A stretch of DNA of 64,000 nt, taken from NCBI RefSeq assembly GCF_036227125.1, contig NZ_CP109435.1:744001-808000 (forward strand), read 5' to 3'. This stretch comes from Streptomyces sp. NBC_01485 (lineage in GTDB: Bacteria; Actinomycetota; Actinomycetes; Streptomycetales; Streptomycetaceae). The notes below the pieces were generated by a model that saw only the letters and a list, made by a program, of their open reading frames with translations, did not search any database and had not been told where the DNA came from. Positions within the stretch are counted from its first letter, which is position 1, and every line of letters starts with the position of its first letter. This document shows, one piece after another, positions 50,835-59,437 of this stretch. The translations under genes were made by a program, and so were the position numbers.

Positions 50835-51812
50835 ATGCGCACAAGCCCCCCACGTACACACGCGCAAAGGTCCGCTTTCGTGGCGGTGGCCGCCGCTCTC
50901 GGCACGGCGGCGGTCCTCGCCCTCCCCCAGTCGGCCGGTGCCGCCGACAGCTCGCCGGTCGGGTTCGGCGCCGGCACGACCGGCGGCGGCAGCGCCACCG
51001 CGGTCACCGTCGCGACAGCGGCCGCCTTCAAGACCGCGGTGACCGGCACCGCGGCGAAGGTCGTGAAGGTCAACGGCCTGATCTCGCTGAGCGGTCAGAT
51101 CGACATCGGGTCCAACACCACGGTCCTGGGCGTCGGTTCGTCTTCCGGGTTCACCGGGGGCGGGCTTCGCCTGAAGAAGGTGACGAACGTCGTCGTCCGC
51201 AACCTGAACATCAGCAAGCCGCTCAAGCCCGCCGACGGCATCGAGGTCCAGGCCTCGACGAAGGTGTGGATCGACCACAACTCCTTCTCGGCCGACCGCG
51301 ATCACGACAAGGACTACTACGACGGCTTACTGGACATCAATCACGCCTCGGACTACGTGACGGTGTCCTGGAACACCTTCAAGGACCACTTCAAGGGCTC
51401 GCTCGTCGGTCACAGCGACAACAACGCGAGCCAGGACACCGGGCACTTGAGGGTGACCTACCACCACAACCACTTCAGCAACGTCTACTCGCGCATCCCC
51501 AGCCTGCGCTTCGGCACCGGCCACTTCTACGACAACTACGTCGTCGGCGCCGAGACGGCCGTCCACTCGCGCATGGGCGCCCAGATGCTCGTCGAGAACA
51601 ACGTCTTCCGCTCGACGGCGGTCGCCGTCACCACCAGCCGCGACAGCGACGCGGACGGCTACGCCAACCTGACCGGCAACGACCTCGGCGGAGCCGCGAC
51701 CGAGGTCTCGCAGGTCGGGACGTTCACCAAGCCGCCGTACAGCTACACCGCCGAGCCCGCCTCGTCCGTCGTCGCCTCGGTGACGTCCGGCGCGGGCGCC
51801 GGAAAGCTCTGA
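50835..51812 (+). CDS. secreted pectate lyase, PL1 family
   Basis: A 325-residue parallel beta-helix enzyme that cleaves polygalacturonate by beta-elimination with calcium. The signal peptide (SAFVAVAAALGTAAVLAL) precedes SAGA. Family motifs are VWIDHNSFS, DINHASDYVTVSWN (calcium aspartates nearby) and YHHNHFSNVYSRIPSLRFG with the catalytic arginine. Codon 165 is TTA, so bldA is probably needed. The ATG at 50835 is chosen over upstream codons because the signal peptide starts there. The PL3 gene follows by 49 bases. Confidence 0.92.
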   Translation: MRTSPPRTHAQRSAFVAVAAALGTAAVLALPQSAGAADSSPVGFGAGTTGGGSATAVTVATAAAFKTAVTGTAAKVVKVNGLISLSGQIDIGSNTTVLGVGSSSGFTGGGLRLKKVTNVVVRNLNISKPLKPADGIEVQASTKVWIDHNSFSADRDHDKDYYDGLLDINHASDYVTVSWNTFKDHFKGSLVGHSDNNASQDTGHLRVTYHHNHFSNVYSRIPSLRFGTGHFYDNYVVGAETAVHSRMGAQMLVENNVFRSTAVAVTTSRDSDADGYANLTGNDLGGAATEVSQVGTFTKPPYSYTAEPASSVVASVTSGAGAGKL

Positions 51813-51861
51813 CCGTCCGGAGAACTGTCACCATCCCCACTCTGGAAGAAGGCATCGGGAC

Positions 51862-52683
51862 ATGACTTCACCAGCACTTTCACCAGCACCTCGGCGCACC
51901 CGCGGGCGCGCTCTCACCGGCGGGCTGGCCGCCGTCGGCCTCACGGTTGGCATGATCATGACTAGTGGGGCGCTCACCCCCGCGAGCGCCGCCACCTGGC
52001 CCAGCGCGAACGGCAGCCAGGCGGTCACCGCCACCATCTCCGTCTCCGGCACCAAGGACTACGGGATGAAGCGCCTCTACGGCAGCGGCGACCTCGGCTC
52101 CGGCGGCCAGAACGAGGACCAGGACCCGATCCTGGAGCTCGCCGCCGGCGCGGTCCTGAAGAACGTCATCATCGGCGCGCCCGCCGCCGACGGCATTCAC
52201 TGCAAGGGCAGTTGCACGCTGCAGAACGTCTGGTGGGAGGACGTCGGCGAGGACGCGGCGACCTTCCTCGGCTCCTCGTCGTCCAACGTCTACACCGTCT
52301 CGGGCGGCGGGGCGAAGGAGGCCAGCGACAAGGTGTTCCAGTTCAACGGCGCCGGGACGCTGAACGTCTCGAACTTCGCCGTGCAGAACTTCGGTACGTT
52401 CGTGCGCAGTTGCGGCAACTGCAAGAGCGGCCAGTACAAGCGCACGATCAACCTCAACACCATCGAGGCGACGTACAAGGGCAACAAGCTCGTCGGCATC
52501 AACACCAACTACGGCGACAGCGTGACCCTGAAGAAGATCACGATCGTCGGGGACAGCAGCAAGAAGATCATCCCGTGCCAGAAGTACATCGGCAACAACA
52601 CGGGCAAGGAGCCGACCACCAACGGCACCGGAGCGGACGGGACTTACTGCAAGTACTCCTCGTCCGACATCACCTACAAGTAG
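51862..52683 (+). CDS. secreted pectate lyase, PL3 family
   Basis: A 273-residue exported lyase. A signal peptide of about 43 residues ends at PASA. The small beta-helix has the PL3 hallmarks GAPAADGIHCKGSCTLQNVW, WEDVGEDAATFLG and FVRSCGNCKSGQYKR, with three cysteine pairs likely. No binding module. It probably shares the PL1 transcript and acts on low-methyl pectin. GGAAGAAGG lies upstream of the ATG. Confidence 0.92.
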   Translation: MTSPALSPAPRRTRGRALTGGLAAVGLTVGMIMTSGALTPASAATWPSANGSQAVTATISVSGTKDYGMKRLYGSGDLGSGGQNEDQDPILELAAGAVLKNVIIGAPAADGIHCKGSCTLQNVWWEDVGEDAATFLGSSSSNVYTVSGGGAKEASDKVFQFNGAGTLNVSNFAVQNFGTFVRSCGNCKSGQYKRTINLNTIEATYKGNKLVGINTNYGDSVTLKKITIVGDSSKKIIPCQKYIGNNTGKEPTTNGTGADGTYCKYSSSDITYK

Positions 52684-53009
52684 TCCCGCACACCGACCCC
52701 CCACGGTAAGAAGGCGGCCGTACGAAGCGTCCCCGCACGGCGCTTCGCACGGCCGCCGACGCTTGTCCGCCGGAGCCGACCCCGAACACCGTTGCGGTGA
52801 GTTCGCGTCGGTGGCGGTGGTGGTCGTACGCGGTGAGACCGGCCATCTCCCGGTCGCCGATCCGGACGGGATCCTGGAGCGGAGCCTTCCCGTCCCGAAC
52901 TGACCGTTCTCACCTGTGAGTCATCGCTCGATTCCGGTTCGTTGTCAGTGGCGTGGTGCAGACTCGTGATCAGTTGGCACTTCTCGCACTTCGTCCGGGG
53001 GAGGACAAC
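52684..53009. other. gap with a possible gene tail
   Basis: No complete gene. One frame (about 52775-52903) reads VVRGETGHLPVADPDGILER and ends PVPN-stop, which could be the end of a lost gene but was not recognised. The HEAT-protein promoter must lie at the right end. Confidence 0.3.
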
Positions 53010-54995
53010 GTGTTCACGGGGATCGACGAGGTCGACTGGGCCTCACTGCGACACGCGTACGGCAGCGCACGGGACGTGCCCGCACTGCTCAGAGGGCTGG
53101 CCTCCGCCGAGCCCGGCGAGCGGGCGGCGGCGCTGGACCGTATGTACGACGCGGTGCACCACGAGGGGAAGGTGTACGACTCGACGCTGGCCTGCGTTCC
53201 GTTTCTGCTCGCGCTCGCCGCCGACGAGCGGGTGCGGGAACGGGGCGGGCTGGTGGAGCTGTTGGTGAGCATCGGGGAGTGCGCGGACGCCGCCGTCCGG
53301 GAGGGCGCCGAGGTCTTCGTCGGGCTGGCCGGGGATCCGGACCCGGGAGTGCGCCGGGCGGCGGCCGCGGCGGTCGTGCGGTTCCTCGACGAACCGGCGC
53401 GTGTCCTGGCCCTGTTACGGGAGCGGCTCGCGGTCGAGCGGGACGACCGGCTCGTGATCGTCCTCGTCGAGAACCTCGGCCACTTCGCGCGACGGCATCC
53501 CGGGCAGGCCGCCGAGGCGGTGGAGTTGCTCGCCGCGCGGAGCGGTCCACCGTACGGGCCGGGACCGCGGCTGGCCGCACTGGGCCAGCTCGCGGGCTGC
53601 GCTCCCGGGCGACTTCCGGCCGATCTGGTGCCGACGGTCCTCGGGCTGGTCGGGGAGCGCTCCGCGCACCACCCCTGCCGCCCGGGCGCGGCGGGCGCGT
53701 CCGCCGTGCACTCACTCGTCGACCGGTTACGGCGCCTGCGGCCGTCGGACGAGGAGGGCACCCGGCTGCTGCGCACCCTGCACACGGCGCTCGACGACCG
53801 GCTGCCGGACCGGATCGCCCTGCTGCACGGGCAGTTGACGAGCCCCTGCCCGACCGACCGGTGCAACGCCGTGCTGCTGGCCGCCGCGCTGTTGCGGGAG
53901 TGGCGGGGCGACCACAGCGCGACGGTGGCGTTGATCGGGGAGCAACTGCGTCCGGAAGCGGGCGAGGACGAGGGGCGGTTGCGGGACACGGCCGTGTCCG
54001 TCCTCGCCGAGCTGTTCGCGCTGGCCGCCCCGGCCGCCGACCGCCTCCACGCGCTGGTCGCCGCGCGCCCCGACCAGTGGATACGGCGGTGGCGGCCCGA
54101 GGCTCCCCTGCTCGCCGGGCCGCTGCACGCGCTGGCCAGGAGCGGGGATCCACGGGCGGTGCCCGTCCTGGCCCAGGTGCTGGCCGGGCCGGTCGTCCCC
54201 CGGGACCTGGGAACCGCCGTCGCGGACCTCGGCGCCCCGGCGGCCCCGCTCGGGCCGGCCCTGCGGCGGGCGCTCGCCGCCGTGCCGCTCGACTCCCCCG
54301 ACACGGCTACGCCCCTGCTGTCCGCGCTGCGGGCGCTGCGCGACGCGGAGGCCGTGCCCGAGGTGCTGCGTCGGCTGACCGGCGCCCGAACCGGCCTCGG
54401 GGAGCGGCACATACGGGCCGCCGTCGAGGCGCTGGGCGCCTTCGGGGCGGGTGCGCGCGAGGCCGTGCCGGTCCTGCGTGGGCTGCTGGACGGCGAACAC
54501 GCCCTCGCGGCGGCGGCCGCCCTGTGGGCCGTCGAGGGCGACGTCTCCGCCGTCCTCCCTGTCCTGCTGCGGGAGTTGGGGCACGAGGATGCCTCTCACC
54601 GGGTGCTCGCCGCGCGCTCGCTCGAACTGCTCGGCCCCGAGGCCCACCCTGCGCTGCCCGCGCTGCGCCGGGTGATCGAGACGGGCAGCGGGCCGGAGCG
54701 GGCGGCTGCCGCATGCGCGGTCTGCCGGATCACCGGGGAGGTGGAGCCGGCCGTCGGCGGGGCACTGCGGTCCGCCTGGGCACAACACCCCCGAACGCGA
54801 ACGGCGATAGCCACCTGCCTCACAGCCCTCGGCCCTACAGCAGCCGCACCACTGCACGACCTGGCGGCTACGGAACTCACCGTCCCCCGCCGCCACACCA
54901 CCCACACCACCCGCCCCGGCGGCCACCGCAGCCACGACATCCCAAGAGACGAAGCGCTGTTGAGGCTGTGCCGGGAACTGGTGAGGGGCGCGTAG
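53010..54995 (+). CDS. HEAT-repeat protein
   Basis: A 661-residue cytosolic protein made of alpha-helical HEAT-like repeats, for example DPDPGVRRAAAAAVVRFLD, GDPRAVPVLAQVLAG and HEDASHRVLAARSLELLG. It opens VFTGIDEVDWASLRHAYGSA, conserved in Streptomyces relatives. Such solenoids act as protein-binding scaffolds; no enzyme domain was seen. The GTG at 53010 is preferred for its GGGGGAGGA site; an upstream GTG at 52953 lacks one. Codons 136 and 240 are TTA, suggesting bldA dependence. Confidence 0.75.
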   Translation: MFTGIDEVDWASLRHAYGSARDVPALLRGLASAEPGERAAALDRMYDAVHHEGKVYDSTLACVPFLLALAADERVRERGGLVELLVSIGECADAAVREGAEVFVGLAGDPDPGVRRAAAAAVVRFLDEPARVLALLRERLAVERDDRLVIVLVENLGHFARRHPGQAAEAVELLAARSGPPYGPGPRLAALGQLAGCAPGRLPADLVPTVLGLVGERSAHHPCRPGAAGASAVHSLVDRLRRLRPSDEEGTRLLRTLHTALDDRLPDRIALLHGQLTSPCPTDRCNAVLLAAALLREWRGDHSATVALIGEQLRPEAGEDEGRLRDTAVSVLAELFALAAPAADRLHALVAARPDQWIRRWRPEAPLLAGPLHALARSGDPRAVPVLAQVLAGPVVPRDLGTAVADLGAPAAPLGPALRRALAAVPLDSPDTATPLLSALRALRDAEAVPEVLRRLTGARTGLGERHIRAAVEALGAFGAGAREAVPVLRGLLDGEHALAAAAALWAVEGDVSAVLPVLLRELGHEDASHRVLAARSLELLGPEAHPALPALRRVIETGSGPERAAAACAVCRITGEVEPAVGGALRSAWAQHPRTRTAIATCLTALGPTAAAPLHDLAATELTVPRRHTTHTTRPGGHRSHDIPRDEALLRLCRELVRGA

Positions 54996-55074
54996 CCGGA
55001 CGGCCGCCCTTGCGCACCGGACACCCTCGGCTGGGGGTACGGGTGGGGGCAGCGGCAAGGGCGGCCCCGCCCGG

Positions 55075-55126
55075 CCCGACCCGCAGGCCCGACCTGCAAG
55101 CCCGACCTGCAAGCCCGACCCGCAGG
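55075..55126. repeat. four 13-base tandem repeats
   Basis: CCCGACCTGCAAG and its variant CCCGACCCGCAGG occur in the order B-A-A-B between the convergent HEAT and Rv1733c-like genes. Confidence 0.8.
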
Positions 55127-55131
55127 CCAGA

Positions 55132-55713
55132 TCAGCCCGTTGGGCGGCCCCACAGTGCGTCGAAGCGGGCCCAGTCGGTGTCCCACTGGGCTACTCGGCG
55201 GCGTTCCAGGCGGCCTCGTACGAAGCGGCCGCCTGTGAAGGGGAAGGTTGCCGCGACCACTCCGGCCAGGCCGCCGACCAGGGAGGCGCGGAGTCTGGCC
55301 TGGGCTGCGGTGGCCGGTTCGGTCACCAGGCGGCCCCTTCGGTCCGTCCAGACCGTGACGGGGGTGCCTGCGGCGCTGCCGGGGCCGACCCGGACCTGGC
55401 CGGTGTGCGCGGAGCCGTCCGGCCCCGTCCATCCCACCTTCGCCCACACCTGATCGCCGCTCGAGGAACCGCTCGCGGCGACCTTGCCCGGGGCCTGCTC
55501 GGACAGTCGCCCCACGAGGGGTCGCCACTCGATGCGTTCCCGCGCCAGACCGTGCTCGACGGACCCTGCGGTCGCCAACCCCGCCAGCACCCCGGCGAGG
55601 ACGGTCAGCGCCCACACGCCGAGCACGACCCAGGACTCCACCACGTCGGCGCGACGCTTGAGCGGGTTGCGCCGCCAGCGCCACAGCCACACCTTCGGAC
55701 CACGGAACGCCAT
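55132..55713 (-). CDS. Rv1733c-like membrane protein
   Basis: A 193-residue protein with two transmembrane segments, VVESWVVLGVWALTVLAGVL near the N-terminus and LVGGLAGVVAATF near the C-terminus, enclosing an extracytoplasmic loop. WRRNPLKRRADVVES before the first helix is the family's conserved entry, as in mycobacterial Rv1733c. The function is unknown. The ATG at 55713 is chosen because GAGGAGGAAG lies just upstream; an ATG at 55731 would add six residues. Confidence 0.72.
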   Translation of the reverse strand: MAFRGPKVWLWRWRRNPLKRRADVVESWVVLGVWALTVLAGVLAGLATAGSVEHGLARERIEWRPLVGRLSEQAPGKVAASGSSSGDQVWAKVGWTGPDGSAHTGQVRVGPGSAAGTPVTVWTDRRGRLVTEPATAAQARLRASLVGGLAGVVAATFPFTGGRFVRGRLERRRVAQWDTDWARFDALWGRPTG

Positions 55714-55991
55714 CGAAGGCTTCCTCCTCATGAGCACATGAACATCCCGGCCGCCCTCCCATACGGGGCAGGCGGGCGTGATGCTCAGGACGACTCCCTC
55801 GTCCCGACGTTCCCACGGCCTCGCCGCCCGCGCAGGCGTCCCGGCGAAAGTGGCCGATGTCATGCGGTCCCGGCCCGCCGTCCCGCTGTGACCTGCGGCG
55901 ACGGACTGTCCGGAGGTGACTGTCAGTGGCGGGGTGCAGACTGGCCGGTGTCTGGGACAAAGAGGTCGAGGACACAGCGGAGGTGATCGGC

Positions 55992-56085
55992 ATGAGTGAG
56001 GTACTGCTCGCCGTGGGCACGCGTAAGGGCCTGTTCCTCGAGCGGCGGCACGGTGGCACGTGGGGGTTGGGAACTGCTGGGGTTT
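55992..56085 (+). pseudogene. start of a BNR/sialidase-like repeat protein, truncated
   Basis: The ATG at 55992 begins MSEVLLAVGTRKGLFLERRH, the typical start of Streptomyces WD40/BNR-like exo-alpha-sialidase-family proteins (from memory). After GGTWG the frame ends and no further repeats follow. About 25 of roughly 370 codons remain. Confidence 0.55.
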
Positions 56086-56149
56086 GACTGCGTACGAGTG
56101 TGTTCCGGCGTGGATGGGTGAGTGCTGACGGTCGTGGCCAGGGGCTCAG

Positions 56150-56438
56150 TGCTGCTCTCCGGGTGGGGACCGGGTGGAAGCCAACCGCGCCGTCGCCTAC
56201 CGCATCCACTACGACATACCTCCAGAACCACTGGGGGGCTCCACCAGCACCTGCAGCGGCGGCTGACCCGGCAGGACGGGGCCGCGCGGCATCTGGACCG
56301 CCCGGCCCCAGACGTGGTCACCTCCGCCGGGGTGTCGGCCGGCGTCGACATGACGCTGCATCTGGTCCAGCGCTTCGAGGGGAACGGGGCGCGCGAGCCG
56401 GCCCGGAGCGGCCTTCAGTACGAGCCGTTCAGCGGGTG
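56150..56438 (+). pseudogene. DJ-1/PfpI-type protein C-terminus remnant
   Basis: The frame ending at 56438 reads DVVTSAGVSAGVDMTLHLVQ, the conserved C-terminal segment of DJ-1/PfpI (GlxA-like) proteins, followed by a polar tail. The catalytic cysteine region is absent. Just before it another frame gives EANRAVAYRIHYDIPPEPLG, not identified. This stretch is mixed gene debris. Confidence 0.55.
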
Positions 56439-56446
56439 ACGGCACG

Positions 56447-57259
56447 TCACCGCTCGGCGGGTTCGGGTTCGGGCTCGGGTTGCCGGTCGCGAGCGAGTGG
56501 CTGGGCCGCGTAGGTGATGCGGACGACGCCGTCGGGGTGGCGTTCCGTGGTGCCGCGTACGCCGAAGACGTCGTGGAGGATGTCCGGGGTCAGGACCTCC
56601 AGGACGGGGCCCGCCGCCACCACCGCACCCTCGTGGAGGACGACCAGGTGGTCACAGAGGCGGGCGGCGAGGTCCAGGTCGTGCAGGACGGCCAGGGTCG
56701 TGATCCCGGTGCTGCGGATCAGGTCCAGGAGCTCGAAGCGGGCGCGGATGTCGAGGTGGTTGGTGAGTTCGTCCAGGACCAGGAGCTCGGGGCGCTGGGC
56801 GAGGGCGCGGGCGAGCAGGACGCGTTGGCGTTCGCCGCCGGAGAGGGTGGCGTAGTCGCGGTGGGCGAAGGGGGTGACTCCGCAGCGGGCGACCGCCTCG
56901 GCGACGACGTCGCGGTCCTCGGCGCCGTCGCGGCCCATCAGCCCGTGGTGGGGGGTGCGGCCGAGGGCGACGATCTCGGTCACCGTCAGGCCGGTGGTGG
57001 TGCCGGCGTCCTGGAGGACGGCCGCCGTGCGGCGGGCGGCGGTGCGCGCCGACAGCTCCCAGACGTCGTCGCCGCCGACCCGGACCACTCCGTCGACGGG
57101 GCGCAGCGAGCGGTAGACGGTGCGGAGCAGGGTGGACTTGCCGCTGCCGTTGGGGCCCACCAGCCCGACGATGTCTCCCTTGGCGGCCTCCAGGGTCACC
57201 TCACGGAGGATCGGCCTGCGGTCCAGGGTGATGTGGAGCTGGTCCACGGTCAGTTTCAT
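56447..57259 (-). CDS. iron-siderophore ABC transporter ATP-binding protein
   Basis: A 270-residue FecE/FepC-type ATPase that powers siderophore import. Walker A is GPNGSGKST, the ABC signature LSGGERQRVLLARALAQ, Walker B LLVLDEL (with Leu where Pro is usual), and the switch histidine in AVLHDLDLAAR. A Pro/Glu-rich PEPEPEPAER tail ends the protein. It lies 13 bases after the permease gene and is the last gene of the siderophore operon. Confidence 0.92.
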   Translation of the reverse strand: MKLTVDQLHITLDRRPILREVTLEAAKGDIVGLVGPNGSGKSTLLRTVYRSLRPVDGVVRVGGDDVWELSARTAARRTAAVLQDAGTTTGLTVTEIVALGRTPHHGLMGRDGAEDRDVVAEAVARCGVTPFAHRDYATLSGGERQRVLLARALAQRPELLVLDELTNHLDIRARFELLDLIRSTGITTLAVLHDLDLAARLCDHLVVLHEGAVVAAGPVLEVLTPDILHDVFGVRGTTERHPDGVVRITYAAQPLARDRQPEPEPEPAER

Positions 57260-57272
57260 ACGGCCGTCTTTT

Positions 57273-58307
57273 TCATACGGAGTCCAGGCCCTTGTTGCGG
57301 CGCAGCAGCCACAGGAAGAAGGGGGCGCCGAGCAGGGCGGTGAGGATGCCCAGCGGGAGTTCGTTGGGGCGGGTGAGGGTGCGGGAGAGCAGGTCCACGA
57401 GGACCAGGTAGATCCCGCCCAGGAGTGCGGTCAGGGGCAGCAGGCGGCGGTGGTCGGCGCCGGTCGTGAGGCGGACCAGGTGGGGGATCATCAGGCCGAC
57501 GAAGCCCACCCCGCCCGCGACGGCGATGACCGTGCCGGTGAGCAGTGCGCTGATCACCAGCAGGACGGCGCGCAGGCGGTTGACGTCCACGCCGAGGGCG
57601 GTGGCGGACTCGTCGCCGGCGAGCAGGGCGTTGAGCCGCCGTCCGAACAGGGTCAGCAGGACCGTGCTCGTCAGGACCACCACCGTGACCGTGGGCAGTT
57701 GGCTCCACTGGGCGCCGGCCACGCTGCCCAGCATCCAGAACATGACCGTCCGCAGCTCGGTGGGCGTCGCCAGCAGTTGGACGAAGCTGGTCACCGACAG
57801 CAGGACGTAGCCGACCGCGACCCCCGCCAGCACCAGCCGGGTCGGGGCCAGCCGGCCTTGTCTCTGCCCGAGGGCGAAGACCAGCGCCCCGGCCGCGAGC
57901 GCCCCGACGAACGCCGCGCCGGACACCCCGAGACCGGCGAGGCCGCCGAGCGCCGCCCCGCCGAGGGTGATGACCAGCACGGCTCCGAGCGAGGCGCCGT
58001 AGGAGAAGCCGAGGACGACGGGGTCGGCGAGCGGGTTGGAGACCAGGGTCTGGAGCACCGCCCCGGCGACGGCCAGGCCCGCGCCGACCAGCGCGGCGAG
58101 CGCGACACGAGGGGCCCGGAAGGTCCACACGATCTGGTCCAGGGCCAGGTCGTCGGTGGCTCCACGGCCCGTGACGTGGTGCCAGAGGATTCCCCACACG
58201 TCGCCGACCGGGATGTTGACCGCGCCGATGCTCACCGCCACCACCATGACCGCGACGAGCACGATCAGCAGGGCGGCGACGGAGAGCGGGAGTGGCAGGC
58301 CGCTCAG
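57273..58307 (-). CDS. iron-siderophore ABC transporter permease (FecCD family)
   Basis: A membrane permease with about nine to ten transmembrane segments, including FRAPRVALAALVGAGLAVAG, NPLADPVVLGFSYGASLGAV and GFVGLMIPHLVRLTTG, all typical of BtuC/FecD proteins. One fused pair is not seen, so it is probably a homodimer. No ATG or GTG sits at the expected place: the conserved-length start is a CTG at 58307 overlapping the preceding stop as CTGA. Alternatives are a GTG at 58262 inside the first helix or a distant ATG at 58421. Confidence 0.88.
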   Translation of the reverse strand: MSGLPLPLSVAALLIVLVAVMVVAVSIGAVNIPVGDVWGILWHHVTGRGATDDLALDQIVWTFRAPRVALAALVGAGLAVAGAVLQTLVSNPLADPVVLGFSYGASLGAVLVITLGGAALGGLAGLGVSGAAFVGALAAGALVFALGQRQGRLAPTRLVLAGVAVGYVLLSVTSFVQLLATPTELRTVMFWMLGSVAGAQWSQLPTVTVVVLTSTVLLTLFGRRLNALLAGDESATALGVDVNRLRAVLLVISALLTGTVIAVAGGVGFVGLMIPHLVRLTTGADHRRLLPLTALLGGIYLVLVDLLSRTLTRPNELPLGILTALLGAPFFLWLLRRNKGLDSV

Positions 58308-59347
58308 AACTTGTCGGGGTGCAGCATCTCGGCGACCTTCGCCACGGCCAGGTCGTTGCTCGGGCCGAGGTACATCGAGTCCGACAGCGCCACGTACGTG
58401 TTGTTCTTCGCGGCCGGCCACTGGGGGAACTCCTTCAGCAGTTTCTTGGCGTAGGCCGCCGGGTTCGGGTCGTTGTAGCCGATGACGACGAGGGCGTCGA
58501 CGTCGGTGGCGGCCACCTTCTCCTTGCTCAGGTCGGCGAAGGAGGTCTTCGAGGCGTTCTCGAAGGCGTTGCTGCCGCCGGCCTTGGCGAGGATGTCGTT
58601 GTAGATGCCCTTGGCGACGACCGAGCTGAAGTCGTTGCCGCCCATGACCATGTTGGAGAACAGGACCATGACCTTGGGCTGCTTCTCGCCGTTCACCTTG
58701 GCGGAGACGTCGGCGATGTGCTTCTCCGAGGCAGCGATCAGCTTCTCGGCCTGGGCGCTCTTGTCGAAGATCTTGCCCATGTCGCGCAGCAGCGTGTAGC
58801 TGTCGGCGATGGTCATCTTCGTCGTGTCCTGGTCGCAGCCCTGCGGGGACACGTAGGTGTGCGCGCCGACCTGCTTCAGCTGCTCGCGGGTGGCGAAGCC
58901 GTTCTTCTCGTCGAAGCCGTACGCCGTCGTGGACAGCACCAGGTCCGGGCGCAGCCCGATCATCGCCTCGCGCGGGATGTCGTAGGCGTCGTTGAGCTTG
59001 ACGTCACCGGTGGGCAGTGCCTTGATGGCGGCGGCGCGGCCGGAGACCTCCGACATGCCGTAGCTCTGCTGGTTGGCGACGATCTTGTCCTGGACACCGA
59101 GGGCGAGCAGCGTGGAGACCTCGGCGACCGAGGCGCCGTTCATGACGACGACCCTGCTGGGCTCCTTGGTGAACTTGTCGGACTCCCCGCAGTTCTCGAG
59201 CGTCACCGGGTAACCGGACTTCGCGGCAGCCGCCGACGCCTTGTCACCGCTTGCTCCGTCCTGGTCGGTCGAGGAGTCGGCGCAGGCCGCCGTGACCAGA
59301 CAGAGAGCGCCGGCCAAGGCGATGGCGACGGGCCGTTTCTTCGACAT
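58304..59347 (-). CDS. iron-siderophore substrate-binding lipoprotein
   Basis: A 347-residue FecB/FepB-type protein. The signal peptide MSKKRPVAIALAGALCLV ends in lipobox VTAAC, so it is tethered outside the membrane. The two lobes carry RVVVMNGASVAEVSTLLALG, YGFDEKNGFATREQLKQVGA and VDALVVIGYNDPNP as in siderophore and B12 binders. AAGGAGC precedes the ATG. It starts 90 bases after the NRPS, and its stop overlaps the permease start. The ligand is presumably the ferric form of the NRPS product. Confidence 0.92.
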   Translation of the reverse strand: MSKKRPVAIALAGALCLVTAACADSSTDQDGASGDKASAAAAKSGYPVTLENCGESDKFTKEPSRVVVMNGASVAEVSTLLALGVQDKIVANQQSYGMSEVSGRAAAIKALPTGDVKLNDAYDIPREAMIGLRPDLVLSTTAYGFDEKNGFATREQLKQVGAHTYVSPQGCDQDTTKMTIADSYTLLRDMGKIFDKSAQAEKLIAASEKHIADVSAKVNGEKQPKVMVLFSNMVMGGNDFSSVVAKGIYNDILAKAGGSNAFENASKTSFADLSKEKVAATDVDALVVIGYNDPNPAAYAKKLLKEFPQWPAAKNNTYVALSDSMYLGPSNDLAVAKVAEMLHPDKF

Positions 59348-59437
59348 GCGTGCTCCTTGCAGCGGAATGTTCGTGACGCGACGGGCTCTGTCGCAGTAGT
59401 CGGGGGGCGGAGCCGGTGAGTTCCCGGAAATCCCCAA

